Positions 33,788-42,244 of a DNA stretch of 64,000 bases are shown here, one piece after another. Numbering within the stretch: position 1 is the first letter of the stretch; every line of letters begins with the position of its first letter. Made by a program: the position numbers and the translations under genes. This DNA is from JBHFEI01 sp041928815. Lineage in GTDB: Bacteria > Pseudomonadota > Alphaproteobacteria > Rhizobiales > Rhizobiaceae. The notes below the pieces were generated by a model. It saw nothing but the letters and a program-made list of their open reading frames with translations. It was not told where the DNA came from and searched no databases. The stretch is from positions 62,001 through 126,000 of the forward strand of contig NZ_JBHFEI010000002.1 of the NCBI RefSeq assembly GCF_041928815.1, given 5' to 3'.

Positions 33788-34549
33788 ATGAACGTCGTCG
33801 GTGACAGCAAGTCGGCCAGCCTCCTCTACCTCAACGGCGTCTCCGTCGCCTTCGACGGCTTCAAGGCGATCAATTCGCTCTCCATGGTCATCGAGCCCGG
33901 CGAGCTCCGGGCGATCATCGGCCCGAACGGCGCCGGCAAGACGACGATGATGGACATCATCACCGGCAAGACGCGACCGGATTCCGGCGAGGTCTTCTTC
34001 GAGGGCAAGGTCGACCTCACCACCAAGGACGAGGCCGAGATCGCCCAGCTCGGCATCGGGCGGAAGTTCCAGAAACCGACCGTGTTCGAAAGCCACACCG
34101 TCTGGGACAATATCGAGCTGGCGCTGAACCGGAAGCGCGGCGTCTTCGCCACGCTGTTCTACACGCTGACGGCCGGCGACAAGGCGCGCATCGAGGAGAT
34201 CCTGCAGACGGTGCGGCTGACGCATCGCAAGGACGAACTTGCCGGCGGCCTGTCGCACGGGCAGAAACAGTGGCTGGAGATCGGCATGCTGCTGGCGCAG
34301 GAGCCGAAGCTGCTGCTCGTCGACGAGCCGGTCGCCGGCATGACCGATGCCGAGACGGTGGAGACGGCGATCCTGCTCAAGGAAATCGCCAAGACACGCT
34401 CCGTCATCGTCGTCGAGCACGACATGGGCTTCATCCGCGACCTCGGCGTCAAGGTCACCTGCCTCGCCGAAGGCTCCGTGCTGGCCGAGGGCTCGATCGA
34501 TTTCGTCTCGAACGACCCCAAGGTCATCGAAAACTATCTGGGGCGCTGA
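33788..34549 (+). CDS. urtD: urea ABC transporter ATP-binding protein UrtD
   Basis: 253 aa ATPase: Walker A GPNGAGKTT, signature LSHGQKQWLEIGM (the UrtD form), Walker B LLLVDEPVAGMTD and switch His in VVEHDMGF. The ATG at 33788 lies four bases after urtC; an alternative start 30 bases upstream would overlap urtC and is less likely. Confidence 0.94.
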   Translation: MNVVGDSKSASLLYLNGVSVAFDGFKAINSLSMVIEPGELRAIIGPNGAGKTTMMDIITGKTRPDSGEVFFEGKVDLTTKDEAEIAQLGIGRKFQKPTVFESHTVWDNIELALNRKRGVFATLFYTLTAGDKARIEEILQTVRLTHRKDELAGGLSHGQKQWLEIGMLLAQEPKLLLVDEPVAGMTDAETVETAILLKEIAKTRSVIVVEHDMGFIRDLGVKVTCLAEGSVLAEGSIDFVSNDPKVIENYLGR

Positions 34550-34572
34550 CGCCGCTTACGAGGGAAAACGCG

Positions 34573-35268
34573 ATGCTCACCGTCGACAACATCAACCTGC
34601 ATTACGGCGCCGCCCAGGCGCTGCGCGGCGTGTCGATCACGGCGCCGCCGGCGAAGATCACCTGCGTGCTCGGCCGCAACGGCGTCGGCAAGACCTCGCT
34701 GCTCCGCGCCGTCACCGGGCGTCAGCCGGTCAGCGCCGGCACCGTCACCTTCAACGACAAGGTGCTGAACGGCATGGCCGCCTTCAACCGCGCCCGCGAG
34801 GGCGTCGGCTTCGTGCCGCAGGGCCGCGAGATCTTCCCGCTGCTCACCGTCAAGGAAAACCTCGAGACCGGCTATGCGCCGGTGGCGCGCAAGGACCGCT
34901 TCATCCCGGACGACATCTTCAGCCTGTTCCCGGTCCTGAACACGATGCTCGGCCGGCGCGGCGGCGATCTTTCGGGCGGCCAGCAGCAGCAGCTCGCCAT
35001 CGGCCGGGCGCTGGTGACACGGCCGAAGATCCTCGTGCTCGACGAGCCGACCGAAGGCATCCAGCCCTCGATCATCAAGGATATCGGCCGGGCGCTGAAA
35101 TACCTGCGCGACAGCACCGGCATGGCTATTCTGCTTGTGGAACAATACCTTGACTTCTGCCGCGAGCTTGCCGACCATGTCTACATCATGGATCGCGGCG
35201 AGATCGTGCACCAGGGGCCGGCGGAGACGCTGGATACGGCGGAAGCGCGCCGGCACCTGACGGTCTGA
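34573..35268 (+). CDS. urtE: urea ABC transporter ATP-binding protein UrtE
   Basis: 231 aa ATPase: Walker A GRNGVGKTS, signature LSGGQQQQLAIGRAL, Walker B ILVLDEPTEGIQPS and switch region LLVEQYLDF. Starts at 34573, 23 bases after urtD. Last gene of the importer; ureD follows after 16 bases, so transport and hydrolysis genes form one long operon. Confidence 0.94.
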   Translation: MLTVDNINLHYGAAQALRGVSITAPPAKITCVLGRNGVGKTSLLRAVTGRQPVSAGTVTFNDKVLNGMAAFNRAREGVGFVPQGREIFPLLTVKENLETGYAPVARKDRFIPDDIFSLFPVLNTMLGRRGGDLSGGQQQQLAIGRALVTRPKILVLDEPTEGIQPSIIKDIGRALKYLRDSTGMAILLVEQYLDFCRELADHVYIMDRGEIVHQGPAETLDTAEARRHLTV

Positions 35269-35284
35269 CGTCGCCGGCACGCGG

Positions 35285-36124
35285 ATGGCAGGCATGGGAA
35301 AGATGGCGGCAGTCGCCCCGCAAAGGGCATGGGGCAGGGGGCGGCTGACGGCCAAACCCTTCGCCGGGCGCACGCGCATTGCAGAACTCTACCAGGAGGG
35401 CTGCGCCAAGATCCGCCTGCCCTCCACCTTCGATCACGCGATGGAAGCCGTGCTGATCAACAGTTCCGGCGGCTTGACCGGCGGTGATTACATGGACTGG
35501 GCGTTTTCGGCGGGCGCAGGAACCGACCTGACGCTGACGACGCAGGCCTGCGAAAAGCTCTACAAGGCGAGCGGCGGCACCGCGGAGGTGTCCGTCTCCA
35601 TCCAAACCGGCAGCGGGACGACCGTCGCCTGGCTGCCGCAGGAAACGATCCTCTTCGACCGCGCGTCACTGACCCGGACACTGGAGGCGTCGCTTGCCGC
35701 CGATGCCACGTTTCTCGCGGTCGAGGCGGTGCTGCTCGGCCGCAAGGCGATGGGCGAGGCGATGACGGCGGGACTTTTCCGCGACCGCTGGCGGATCATG
35801 CGCGGCGGCCGGCTGATCCATGCGGAAAACCTGTGTTTCGAAGGCGACATCGCAGGGCTGACGGCGGAGGCGGCCGTGCTCGGCGGGCGCTCCGCCTTTG
35901 CCACGCTGTTTTACACCGGGCCGGACTGCGAGGCGCTCGTCGGTGGGATGCGGGGGGTGATCCCGGCGGAGGCCGGCGGGGTCAATGCCTGGCAGGTCGC
36001 CGGCCACGACAAGATCGTCGCGCGGCTCGCGGCGCCGGACGGTTTCGCCTTGAGAAAAATCCTGATCCCGCTGATTTCGCACTTGCGCAAAGGCGCCTCA
36101 GTGCCGAAAGTCTGGCATCTCTGA
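35285..36124 (+). CDS. ureD: urease accessory protein UreD
   Basis: 279 aa. Conserved UreD segments are present: INSSGGLTGGDYM, TTQACEKLYK, WLPQETILFD and GRKAMGE. UreD (UreH) forms the platform on apo-urease that recruits UreF and UreG for nickel insertion. Three in-frame ATGs (35285, 35294, 35303) leave the exact start open. Confidence 0.94.
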   Translation: MAGMGKMAAVAPQRAWGRGRLTAKPFAGRTRIAELYQEGCAKIRLPSTFDHAMEAVLINSSGGLTGGDYMDWAFSAGAGTDLTLTTQACEKLYKASGGTAEVSVSIQTGSGTTVAWLPQETILFDRASLTRTLEASLAADATFLAVEAVLLGRKAMGEAMTAGLFRDRWRIMRGGRLIHAENLCFEGDIAGLTAEAAVLGGRSAFATLFYTGPDCEALVGGMRGVIPAEAGGVNAWQVAGHDKIVARLAAPDGFALRKILIPLISHLRKGASVPKVWHL

Positions 36125-36170
36125 TCCGGCCGATGACACGACCCATGACACGCAAGGACTGGACGACGGC

Positions 36171-36473
36171 ATGAACCTCACCCCCCGCGAAAAAGACAAG
36201 TTGCTGATTTCCATGGCGGCCATGGTCGCCCGACGGCGGCTGGAGCGCGGCGTCAAGCTCAACCATCCGGAAGCGATCGCGCTGATCACCGACTTCGTCG
36301 TCGAGGGCGCGCGCGACGGCCGTTCCGTCGCCGAACTGATGGAGGCCGGGGCCCATGTGATCGCCCGCGACCAGGTGATGGAGGGTATCCCGGAGATGAT
36401 CCACGACATCCAGATCGAGGCCACCTTTCCGGACGGCACCAAGCTCGTCACCGTCCACGAACCGATCCGCTGA
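36171..36473 (+). CDS. ureA: urease subunit gamma
   Basis: 100 aa, exactly the family length. MNLTPREKDKLLISMAAMV and LNHPEAIALITDFVVEGARD are diagnostic. Structural subunit of the urease trimer of trimers. 46 bases after ureD. Confidence 0.96.
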   Translation: MNLTPREKDKLLISMAAMVARRRLERGVKLNHPEAIALITDFVVEGARDGRSVAELMEAGAHVIARDQVMEGIPEMIHDIQIEATFPDGTKLVTVHEPIR

Positions 36474-36482
36474 GGCCTCGCG

Positions 36483-36737
36483 ATGCTTTCGCTGCGCCCC
36501 AACTGCGAATGCTGCGACCGCGACCTCCCGCCGGAGAGCCGCGACGCGATGATCTGCACCTTCGAGTGCACGTTCTGCACGGCCTGCGCCACGGATGTTT
36601 TGGACGGCATCTGCCCGAACTGCGCCGGCGAACTGGTGCGTCGTCCGGTGCGCCCCGCCGCGAAGCTCCTGGCATGGCCGGCATCGACTGAACGCGTGCT
36701 GAAACCCGCCGGCTGCCGGCCCATGCAAGCGGTATGA
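36483..36737 (+). CDS. DUF1272 Cys-rich protein within the urease operon
   Basis: 84 aa. N-terminal half has eight Cys in a rubredoxin/zinc-ribbon-like pattern: NCECCDRDLPP, CTFECTFCTAC and GICPNCAGEL. This is the DUF1272 family. It lies nine bases after ureA and ten before ureB, so it is surely in the operon. Function unknown; a metal-binding role (zinc or nickel) is possible but not shown. Confidence 0.85.
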   Translation: MLSLRPNCECCDRDLPPESRDAMICTFECTFCTACATDVLDGICPNCAGELVRRPVRPAAKLLAWPASTERVLKPAGCRPMQAV

Positions 36738-36747
36738 GGAGAAAACC

Positions 36748-37053
36748 ATGATCCCGGGTGAAATCATCGCCGCCGCCGGCGAGATCGAGCTGAATGCCGG
36801 CCTCGACAGCGTCAGCATCGACGTGTCGAACACCGGCGACCGGCCGGTGCAGGTCGGCAGCCACTATCACTTCGCCGAAACCAATGCCGGGCTGTTCTTC
36901 GATCGCGACGCCGCCCATGGCCGTCGCCTCGACATTCCCGCGGGCACCGCCGTGCGCTTCGAGCCCGGCCAGACCCGCAGCGTGTCGCTGATCCCGATCG
37001 GCGGCAAGCGCGAGATCTACGGCTTCCGCCAGAAGGTCATGGGGAAACTCTGA
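36748..37053 (+). CDS. ureB: urease subunit beta
   Basis: 101 aa. MIPGEIIAAAGEIELNAG and RPVQVGSHYHFAETN are diagnostic of the beta subunit. GGAG lies upstream of the ATG. Co-assembles with UreA and UreC. Confidence 0.96.
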   Translation: MIPGEIIAAAGEIELNAGLDSVSIDVSNTGDRPVQVGSHYHFAETNAGLFFDRDAAHGRRLDIPAGTAVRFEPGQTRSVSLIPIGGKREIYGFRQKVMGKL

Positions 37054-37054
37054 G

Positions 37055-37411
37055 ATGGCCGTCGCGCATTACACCGGACGCTGCCAGTGCGGCGCCGTCG
37101 CCTTCGAGGCCGATGTCGACCTGGACCAGACCGTCATCTGCAACTGTTTGCGCTGCCAGCGGCTCGGCGCGGTGCTGGCCTTTGCGCCGCGCGACCGGTT
37201 CACGCTCCTGTCGGGCGCGGAAAGCTTGAGCGCATACACGTTCAACCGCCACAAGATCCAACATCTCTTCTGCAAGACCTGCGGCATCCAGGGCTTTTCC
37301 TATGCCACGGCTCCGGACGGGCGTGAGATGGCCGCCGTCAACGCCAACTGCCTCGACGGCGTCGATCCGCGCGCGCTGCATCCGCAGGCCTATGACGGGG
37401 CATCGGCGTGA
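37055..37411 (+). CDS. GFA family zinc protein within the urease operon
   Basis: 118 aa. GFA Cys pattern: GRCQCGAVAFEA, CNCLRCQRLGA and FCKTCGIQGFSYA. It begins two bases after ureB and its stop overlaps the next start (GTGA). Members of this fold bind zinc; the substrate of this one is unknown. Different from the GFA protein at 8905-9312 in sequence. Confidence 0.85.
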   Translation: MAVAHYTGRCQCGAVAFEADVDLDQTVICNCLRCQRLGAVLAFAPRDRFTLLSGAESLSAYTFNRHKIQHLFCKTCGIQGFSYATAPDGREMAAVNANCLDGVDPRALHPQAYDGASA

Positions 37412-37869
37412 GCGGGAGGATGCGCGCGGAACGGTTTGCGGGAGGCGCGTTCCGCTGCGCGGGCGCGGCCATGCTTTTTTCGCTCATGGCCGGGTGGCCC
37501 GCGGCGGCAGCGGCTCAGGACGACGCGCCCGTCGACTGTGCCAATGCGGTGGCGCAGGTCGAACTCACCTATTGCGCCGAGCAGGACTATCTTGCCGAGG
37601 ACAAGGCGCTGAATGCCGCCTACAAGGATGTGGTCACGCGGGCGAAATCGATCGACGACGATCTCGGCGCGGCGCAGGGCGGCGCGCTCGCGGCGCTGAA
37701 GAAGGCGCAGCGCGCCTGGATCGACTATCGCGACGGACAGTGCGACCTCGCCGGCTATCAGGCGGTCGGCGGTACCGCCCAGCCGATGATCATCTATGGC
37801 TGCCTTGCGACCCAGACGAAGAAGCGGACCGAGGAGTTGCGCGACCTGCTGGCCGATTTCGACCGATGA
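37408..37869 (+). CDS. LprI-like (DUF1311) secreted protein within the urease operon
   Basis: 153 aa. N-terminal signal sequence (AMLFSLMAGWPAAAAAQ) and a mature domain with the DUF1311/lysozyme-inhibitor LprI pattern: four Cys in VDCANAVAQVELTYCAEQDY, CDLAG and GCLATQTKKR, and KKAQRAWIDYRDGQC. GTG start overlapping the GFA stop. Probably periplasmic. Its link to urease is unknown. Confidence 0.8.
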   Translation: MSGRMRAERFAGGAFRCAGAAMLFSLMAGWPAAAAAQDDAPVDCANAVAQVELTYCAEQDYLAEDKALNAAYKDVVTRAKSIDDDLGAAQGGALAALKKAQRAWIDYRDGQCDLAGYQAVGGTAQPMIIYGCLATQTKKRTEELRDLLADFDR

Positions 37870-38495
37870 CCACGGCCGGCCGTCTCATCGCCATCGTCGG
37901 CAATGGACGCGTGCCGGAGGGCTGCGCCCGGACGATCGACGCGGCCGATCTCGTCATCCGCTTCAACGAATGCGGCTCGATCGGCCCGGGAGGGGCGCGC
38001 ACTGACGTGATCGCCGTCTGCAACACCGGCCGCCCGGCGCTCGCCATGCTCGCCGGCGGGCGCTGGAAGGCAAAGCATGCGGTGCTTGAGGCCGTCGAGA
38101 TCTGGTGCACCCGCGACCGCGCGACCTTCGCGGCGCTGCGGGCGCCGCTCCGGTCCAGCCATCCCGATCTCGACGATTTCTGCGACGACTATACCGACGG
38201 CTATGCCGCCTTCGCCGCCGCCACGGGAAAGCGGCTGAAACGGCTCGACGCGGCGGTGCACCGGAGGACGGATGCGGCGCTCGCCGCCTTCGCGCCGGAG
38301 GCCTATGTCGTGCCGAGCAGCGGCCTGCTCGTGATTGCCGAGGTGCTCGCGAATGTCACGGGCGCAGACGACCGGGTGGTGCTTGCCGGCTTCGGCCATC
38401 AGGGCTGGATATGGCACCCGTTCGCCGCCGAGCGCCGCTATGTCGACCATCTGGTTTCGGAAGGCCGCCTCGCGCGTCTTCATCCGCTGATATGA
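37866..38495 (+). CDS. GT29-like 'urease operon accessory protein'
   Basis: 209 aa. The N-terminus AIVGNGRVPEGCARTIDAA and LVIRFNEC resembles the donor-binding motif of glycosyltransferase family 29 (VGNG...ID..D.VIRFN). Rhizobial genomes carry homologues at this spot under the name urease operon accessory protein. The start overlaps the LprI-like stop by four bases. No biochemical role is established to my knowledge. Confidence 0.75.
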   Translation: MTTAGRLIAIVGNGRVPEGCARTIDAADLVIRFNECGSIGPGGARTDVIAVCNTGRPALAMLAGGRWKAKHAVLEAVEIWCTRDRATFAALRAPLRSSHPDLDDFCDDYTDGYAAFAAATGKRLKRLDAAVHRRTDAALAAFAPEAYVVPSSGLLVIAEVLANVTGADDRVVLAGFGHQGWIWHPFAAERRYVDHLVSEGRLARLHPLI

Positions 38496-38517
38496 GATTG
38501 ACCGAAGGAGAGGCCCC

Positions 38518-40230
38518 ATGTCCTACACGATGTCGCGCGCAGTCTATGCCCACATGTTCGGCCCGACGGTCGGCGACAAGGTGCGCCTCGCCGATACGGA
38601 ACTGATCGTCGAGGTCGAGAAGGATTTCACCACCTATGGCGAGGAGGTGAAGTTCGGCGGCGGCAAGGTCATCCGCGACGGCATGGGCCAGAGCCAGGTG
38701 ACGCGGGCGGACGGCGCGGTCGACACCGTCATCACCAATGCGCTGATCCTTGACCACTGGGGCATCGTCAAGGCGGATATCGGGCTCAAGGACGGCCGCA
38801 TCGTCGCGATCGGCAAGGCCGGCAATCCCGATACGCAGCCGGGCGTCACCATCATCGTCGGCCCGGGCACCGAGGCGATCGCCGGCGAGGGAAAGATCGT
38901 CACCGCCGGCGGCATGGACAGCCATATCCACTTCATCTGCCCGCAGCAGATCGAGGAGGCGCTGATGTCGGGTCTGACGACGATGCTCGGCGGCGGCACC
39001 GGCCCGGCGCACGGCACGCTGGCGACGACCTGCACCCCCGGCCCCTGGCACATCGCCCGGATGATCGAGGCGGCCGACGCCTTCCCGATGAACCTCGCCT
39101 TCGCCGGCAAGGGCAACGCCTCGCTCCCCGGCGCACTGGTGGAAATGGTGCTCGGCGGCGCCACCTCGCTGAAGCTGCACGAGGACTGGGGCACGACGCC
39201 GGCGGCGATCGACTGCTGCCTGACGGTCGCCGACGAATACGACGTGCAGGTGATGATCCACACCGACACGCTGAACGAGAGCGGCTTCGTCGAGGATTCG
39301 ATCGGCGCGCTCAAGGGCCGCACCATCCATGCCTTCCATACGGAAGGCGCGGGCGGCGGCCATGCGCCGGATATCATAAAAATCTGCGGCCAGCCGAACG
39401 TCATCCCGTCCTCGACCAACCCGACGCGGCCCTATACGATCAACACGCTGGCCGAGCATCTCGACATGCTGATGGTCTGCCATCACCTGTCGCCGTCGAT
39501 CCCGGAAGACATCGCCTTTGCCGAAAGCCGCATCCGCAAGGAGACGATCGCGGCCGAAGACATCCTGCACGACATCGGCGCCTTCTCGATCATCTCGTCC
39601 GACAGCCAGGCCATGGGCCGCGTCGGCGAGGTGGCGATCCGCACCTGGCAGACGGCCGACAAGATGAAGCGCCAGCGCGGCCGGCTGAAGGAAGAGACGG
39701 GCGACAACGACAATCTCCGCGTCAAGCGCTACATCGCCAAATACACGATCAACCCCGCGATCGCCCATGGCCTCAGCCACGAGATCGGTTCGGTCGAGGT
39801 CGGCAAGCGCGCCGATCTCGTGCTGTGGAACCCGGCCTTCTTCGGCGTCAAGCCGGACATGATCCTGCTCGGCGGCTCGATCGCGGCCGCCCCCATGGGC
39901 GACCCGAATGCCTCGATCCCGACGCCCCAGCCGGTCCATTACCGGCCGATGTTCGCCTCCTACGGCAAGGCGCGCACCAATTCCTCCGTGACCTTCGTCA
40001 GCCAGGCCTCACTCGATGCCGGCATCGCGGCGCGCCTCGGCGTCGCCAAGAAGCTCGTCGCGGTGAAGAACACCCGCGGCGGCATCGGCAAGGCCTCGAT
40101 GATCCACAACAGCCTGACGCCGCATGTCGAGGTCGATCCGGAAACCTACGAGGTGCGCGCCGACGGTGAACTTCTGACCTGCGAGCCGGCGACCGTCCTG
40201 CCGATGGCGCAGCGTTACTTCCTGTTCTAA
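38518..40230 (+). CDS. ureC: urease subunit alpha (catalytic)
   Basis: 570 aa, full length. Nickel ligands and catalytic motifs are visible: GGMDSHIHFICPQQ (two His), GATSLKLHEDWG with the carbamylated Lys, MIHTDTLNE and AFHTEGAGGGHAPD (His ligands) and VCHHLSPSIPEDIAFA with the mobile-flap His. GAAGGAGAGG precedes the ATG. Hydrolyses urea to ammonia and carbamate in the cytoplasm. Confidence 0.97.
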   Translation: MSYTMSRAVYAHMFGPTVGDKVRLADTELIVEVEKDFTTYGEEVKFGGGKVIRDGMGQSQVTRADGAVDTVITNALILDHWGIVKADIGLKDGRIVAIGKAGNPDTQPGVTIIVGPGTEAIAGEGKIVTAGGMDSHIHFICPQQIEEALMSGLTTMLGGGTGPAHGTLATTCTPGPWHIARMIEAADAFPMNLAFAGKGNASLPGALVEMVLGGATSLKLHEDWGTTPAAIDCCLTVADEYDVQVMIHTDTLNESGFVEDSIGALKGRTIHAFHTEGAGGGHAPDIIKICGQPNVIPSSTNPTRPYTINTLAEHLDMLMVCHHLSPSIPEDIAFAESRIRKETIAAEDILHDIGAFSIISSDSQAMGRVGEVAIRTWQTADKMKRQRGRLKEETGDNDNLRVKRYIAKYTINPAIAHGLSHEIGSVEVGKRADLVLWNPAFFGVKPDMILLGGSIAAAPMGDPNASIPTPQPVHYRPMFASYGKARTNSSVTFVSQASLDAGIAARLGVAKKLVAVKNTRGGIGKASMIHNSLTPHVEVDPETYEVRADGELLTCEPATVLPMAQRYFLF

Positions 40231-40337
40231 GACCGCGCCGGGACGCGGATCATGGCCGTAGCAGGCACCAGCGGGCGGGAGGGACGCCGCATGCCCATGA
40301 CCCCCATCTCCGCGCTTGATATTTCAAGGTGATCCGC

Positions 40338-40817
40338 ATGCCCTATCGTTCGACTGAAATCCTGCGTGCCGATGCCGGGCATCCGGTGCCGATCGACGTC
40401 ATCGTGCTCGCCCACGACCAGCGGCACATCCGCCGCAAGCTCCTGCACATGCAGCATGACGACGTCGTCATGCTCGACCTCAGGGAGCCGGTCATGCTCG
40501 CCCATGGCGACCTGCTGCTGCTCGAGGGCGGCGGCTGCGTCGAGATCATCGCCGCCGAGGAGGATCTCTACGCGGTCACGCCGCGCGACCGGCTGCACCT
40601 GGTCGAACTCGCCTGGCATCTCGGCAACCGGCATCTTCCCGCCCAGATCGAGGCGGAGCGGATCGTCATCCTGCGCGATCCCGTCATCGGTGCGATGCTG
40701 AAGGGGCTCGGCGCCGAGATCGCCGAGATTTCCGAGCCCTTCCATCCGATGCGCGGCGCCTATCACGGCACGGGCGGCCACGGCCATCATCACGGACACG
40801 GCCACCACCATGACTGA
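40338..40817 (+). CDS. ureE: urease accessory protein UreE (nickel chaperone)
   Basis: 159 aa. Core motif with RRKLLHMQHDDVVMLDL and the metal-site segment HLVELAWHLGNRHLPAQI. The C-terminus is a His-rich tail (GTGGHGHHHGHGHHHD) for nickel binding. The ATG at 40338 has AAGG at suitable spacing; a GTG at 40329 is possible. 107 bases after ureC. Overlaps ureF by eight bases. Confidence 0.94.
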   Translation: MPYRSTEILRADAGHPVPIDVIVLAHDQRHIRRKLLHMQHDDVVMLDLREPVMLAHGDLLLLEGGGCVEIIAAEEDLYAVTPRDRLHLVELAWHLGNRHLPAQIEAERIVILRDPVIGAMLKGLGAEIAEISEPFHPMRGAYHGTGGHGHHHGHGHHHD

Positions 40818-41493
40818 CGGGGAAGCGGCGGCCACGCCGACGCAGGCGCTGCTGCGGCTGATCACCTGGCTGTCGCCGGCCTTCCCCGTCGGGGCCTTCG
40901 CCTATTCCGCCGGGCTCGAGCAGGCGGTCAGGGACGGGCTGGTCGTCTCGGCGCCGCATCTCCATCGCTGGCTCTCGATCGCGATCGCCCGCGGCGCCGG
41001 CTGGAACGATGCCGTCCTGCTCGCCGAGGCCTATCGCAGCGCCGGCGACGGCGCGGCCCTGCTCGCCGTCGCCGATCTTGCCGTCGCCATGGCCGGTTCG
41101 AAGGAGCGGCAGGCGGAAACGGTGGCGCAGGGTGCCGCTTTCTTGGCGGCAGCGCGGGCCTGGCCGCATGCGGTCCTCGATCGTCTGCCGGAGGACACGG
41201 CCTATCCTGTCGCTGTCGGTGCCGTCGCCGGCGCCCATGGCACGGGCACGGAAGCCGCGATCGCCGCCTATCTGCATGCGCAGGCCTCCAATGCCGTGTC
41301 GGTCGCGATCCGCTGCGGCGTCACCGGCCAGCGCGACGGCGTCGGCATCCTCGCCGCGCTCGAACCGGAGATCGAGGCCGCCGCGCGGCGGGGTGCCGCG
41401 AGCACGCTCGACGACCTCGGAACGGCGGCGATTGCCGCCGACATCGCCACGCTTCGCCACGAAAGCTTGAATTCGCGGCTGTTCCGCTCATGA
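40810..41493 (+). CDS. ureF: urease accessory protein UreF
   Basis: 227 aa all-helical protein. WLSPAFPVGAFAYSAGLEQA is the UreF signature. It acts as the checkpoint/GTPase-activating factor between UreD and UreG in nickel insertion. Start within the ureE end shows translational coupling. Confidence 0.94.
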   Translation: MTDGEAAATPTQALLRLITWLSPAFPVGAFAYSAGLEQAVRDGLVVSAPHLHRWLSIAIARGAGWNDAVLLAEAYRSAGDGAALLAVADLAVAMAGSKERQAETVAQGAAFLAAARAWPHAVLDRLPEDTAYPVAVGAVAGAHGTGTEAAIAAYLHAQASNAVSVAIRCGVTGQRDGVGILAALEPEIEAAARRGAASTLDDLGTAAIAADIATLRHESLNSRLFRS

Positions 41494-41533
41494 TCGCGGG
41501 GCGCGGCCGTCTCTTCCATGAAAGGAAAATGCC

Positions 41534-42145
<612 letters not shown>

Positions 42146-42168
42146 CGGCGACGCTTCGATACCGCAGC

Positions 42169-42202
42169 AAAAAGGCCGCTCCCCGAAAGGAGCGGCCTTT
42201 TT
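42169..42202. terminator. bidirectional terminator between ureG and the RND pump
   Basis: AAAAAGGCCGCTCC-CCGAAA-GGAGCGGCCTTTTT: a 14-base perfect stem with A and T tracts on both sides, placed between convergent 3' ends. Confidence 0.92.
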
Positions 42203-42244
42203 GATCGGATCCGGCCGAAGCGCACTGCTCCGGTCCGACGCGGT

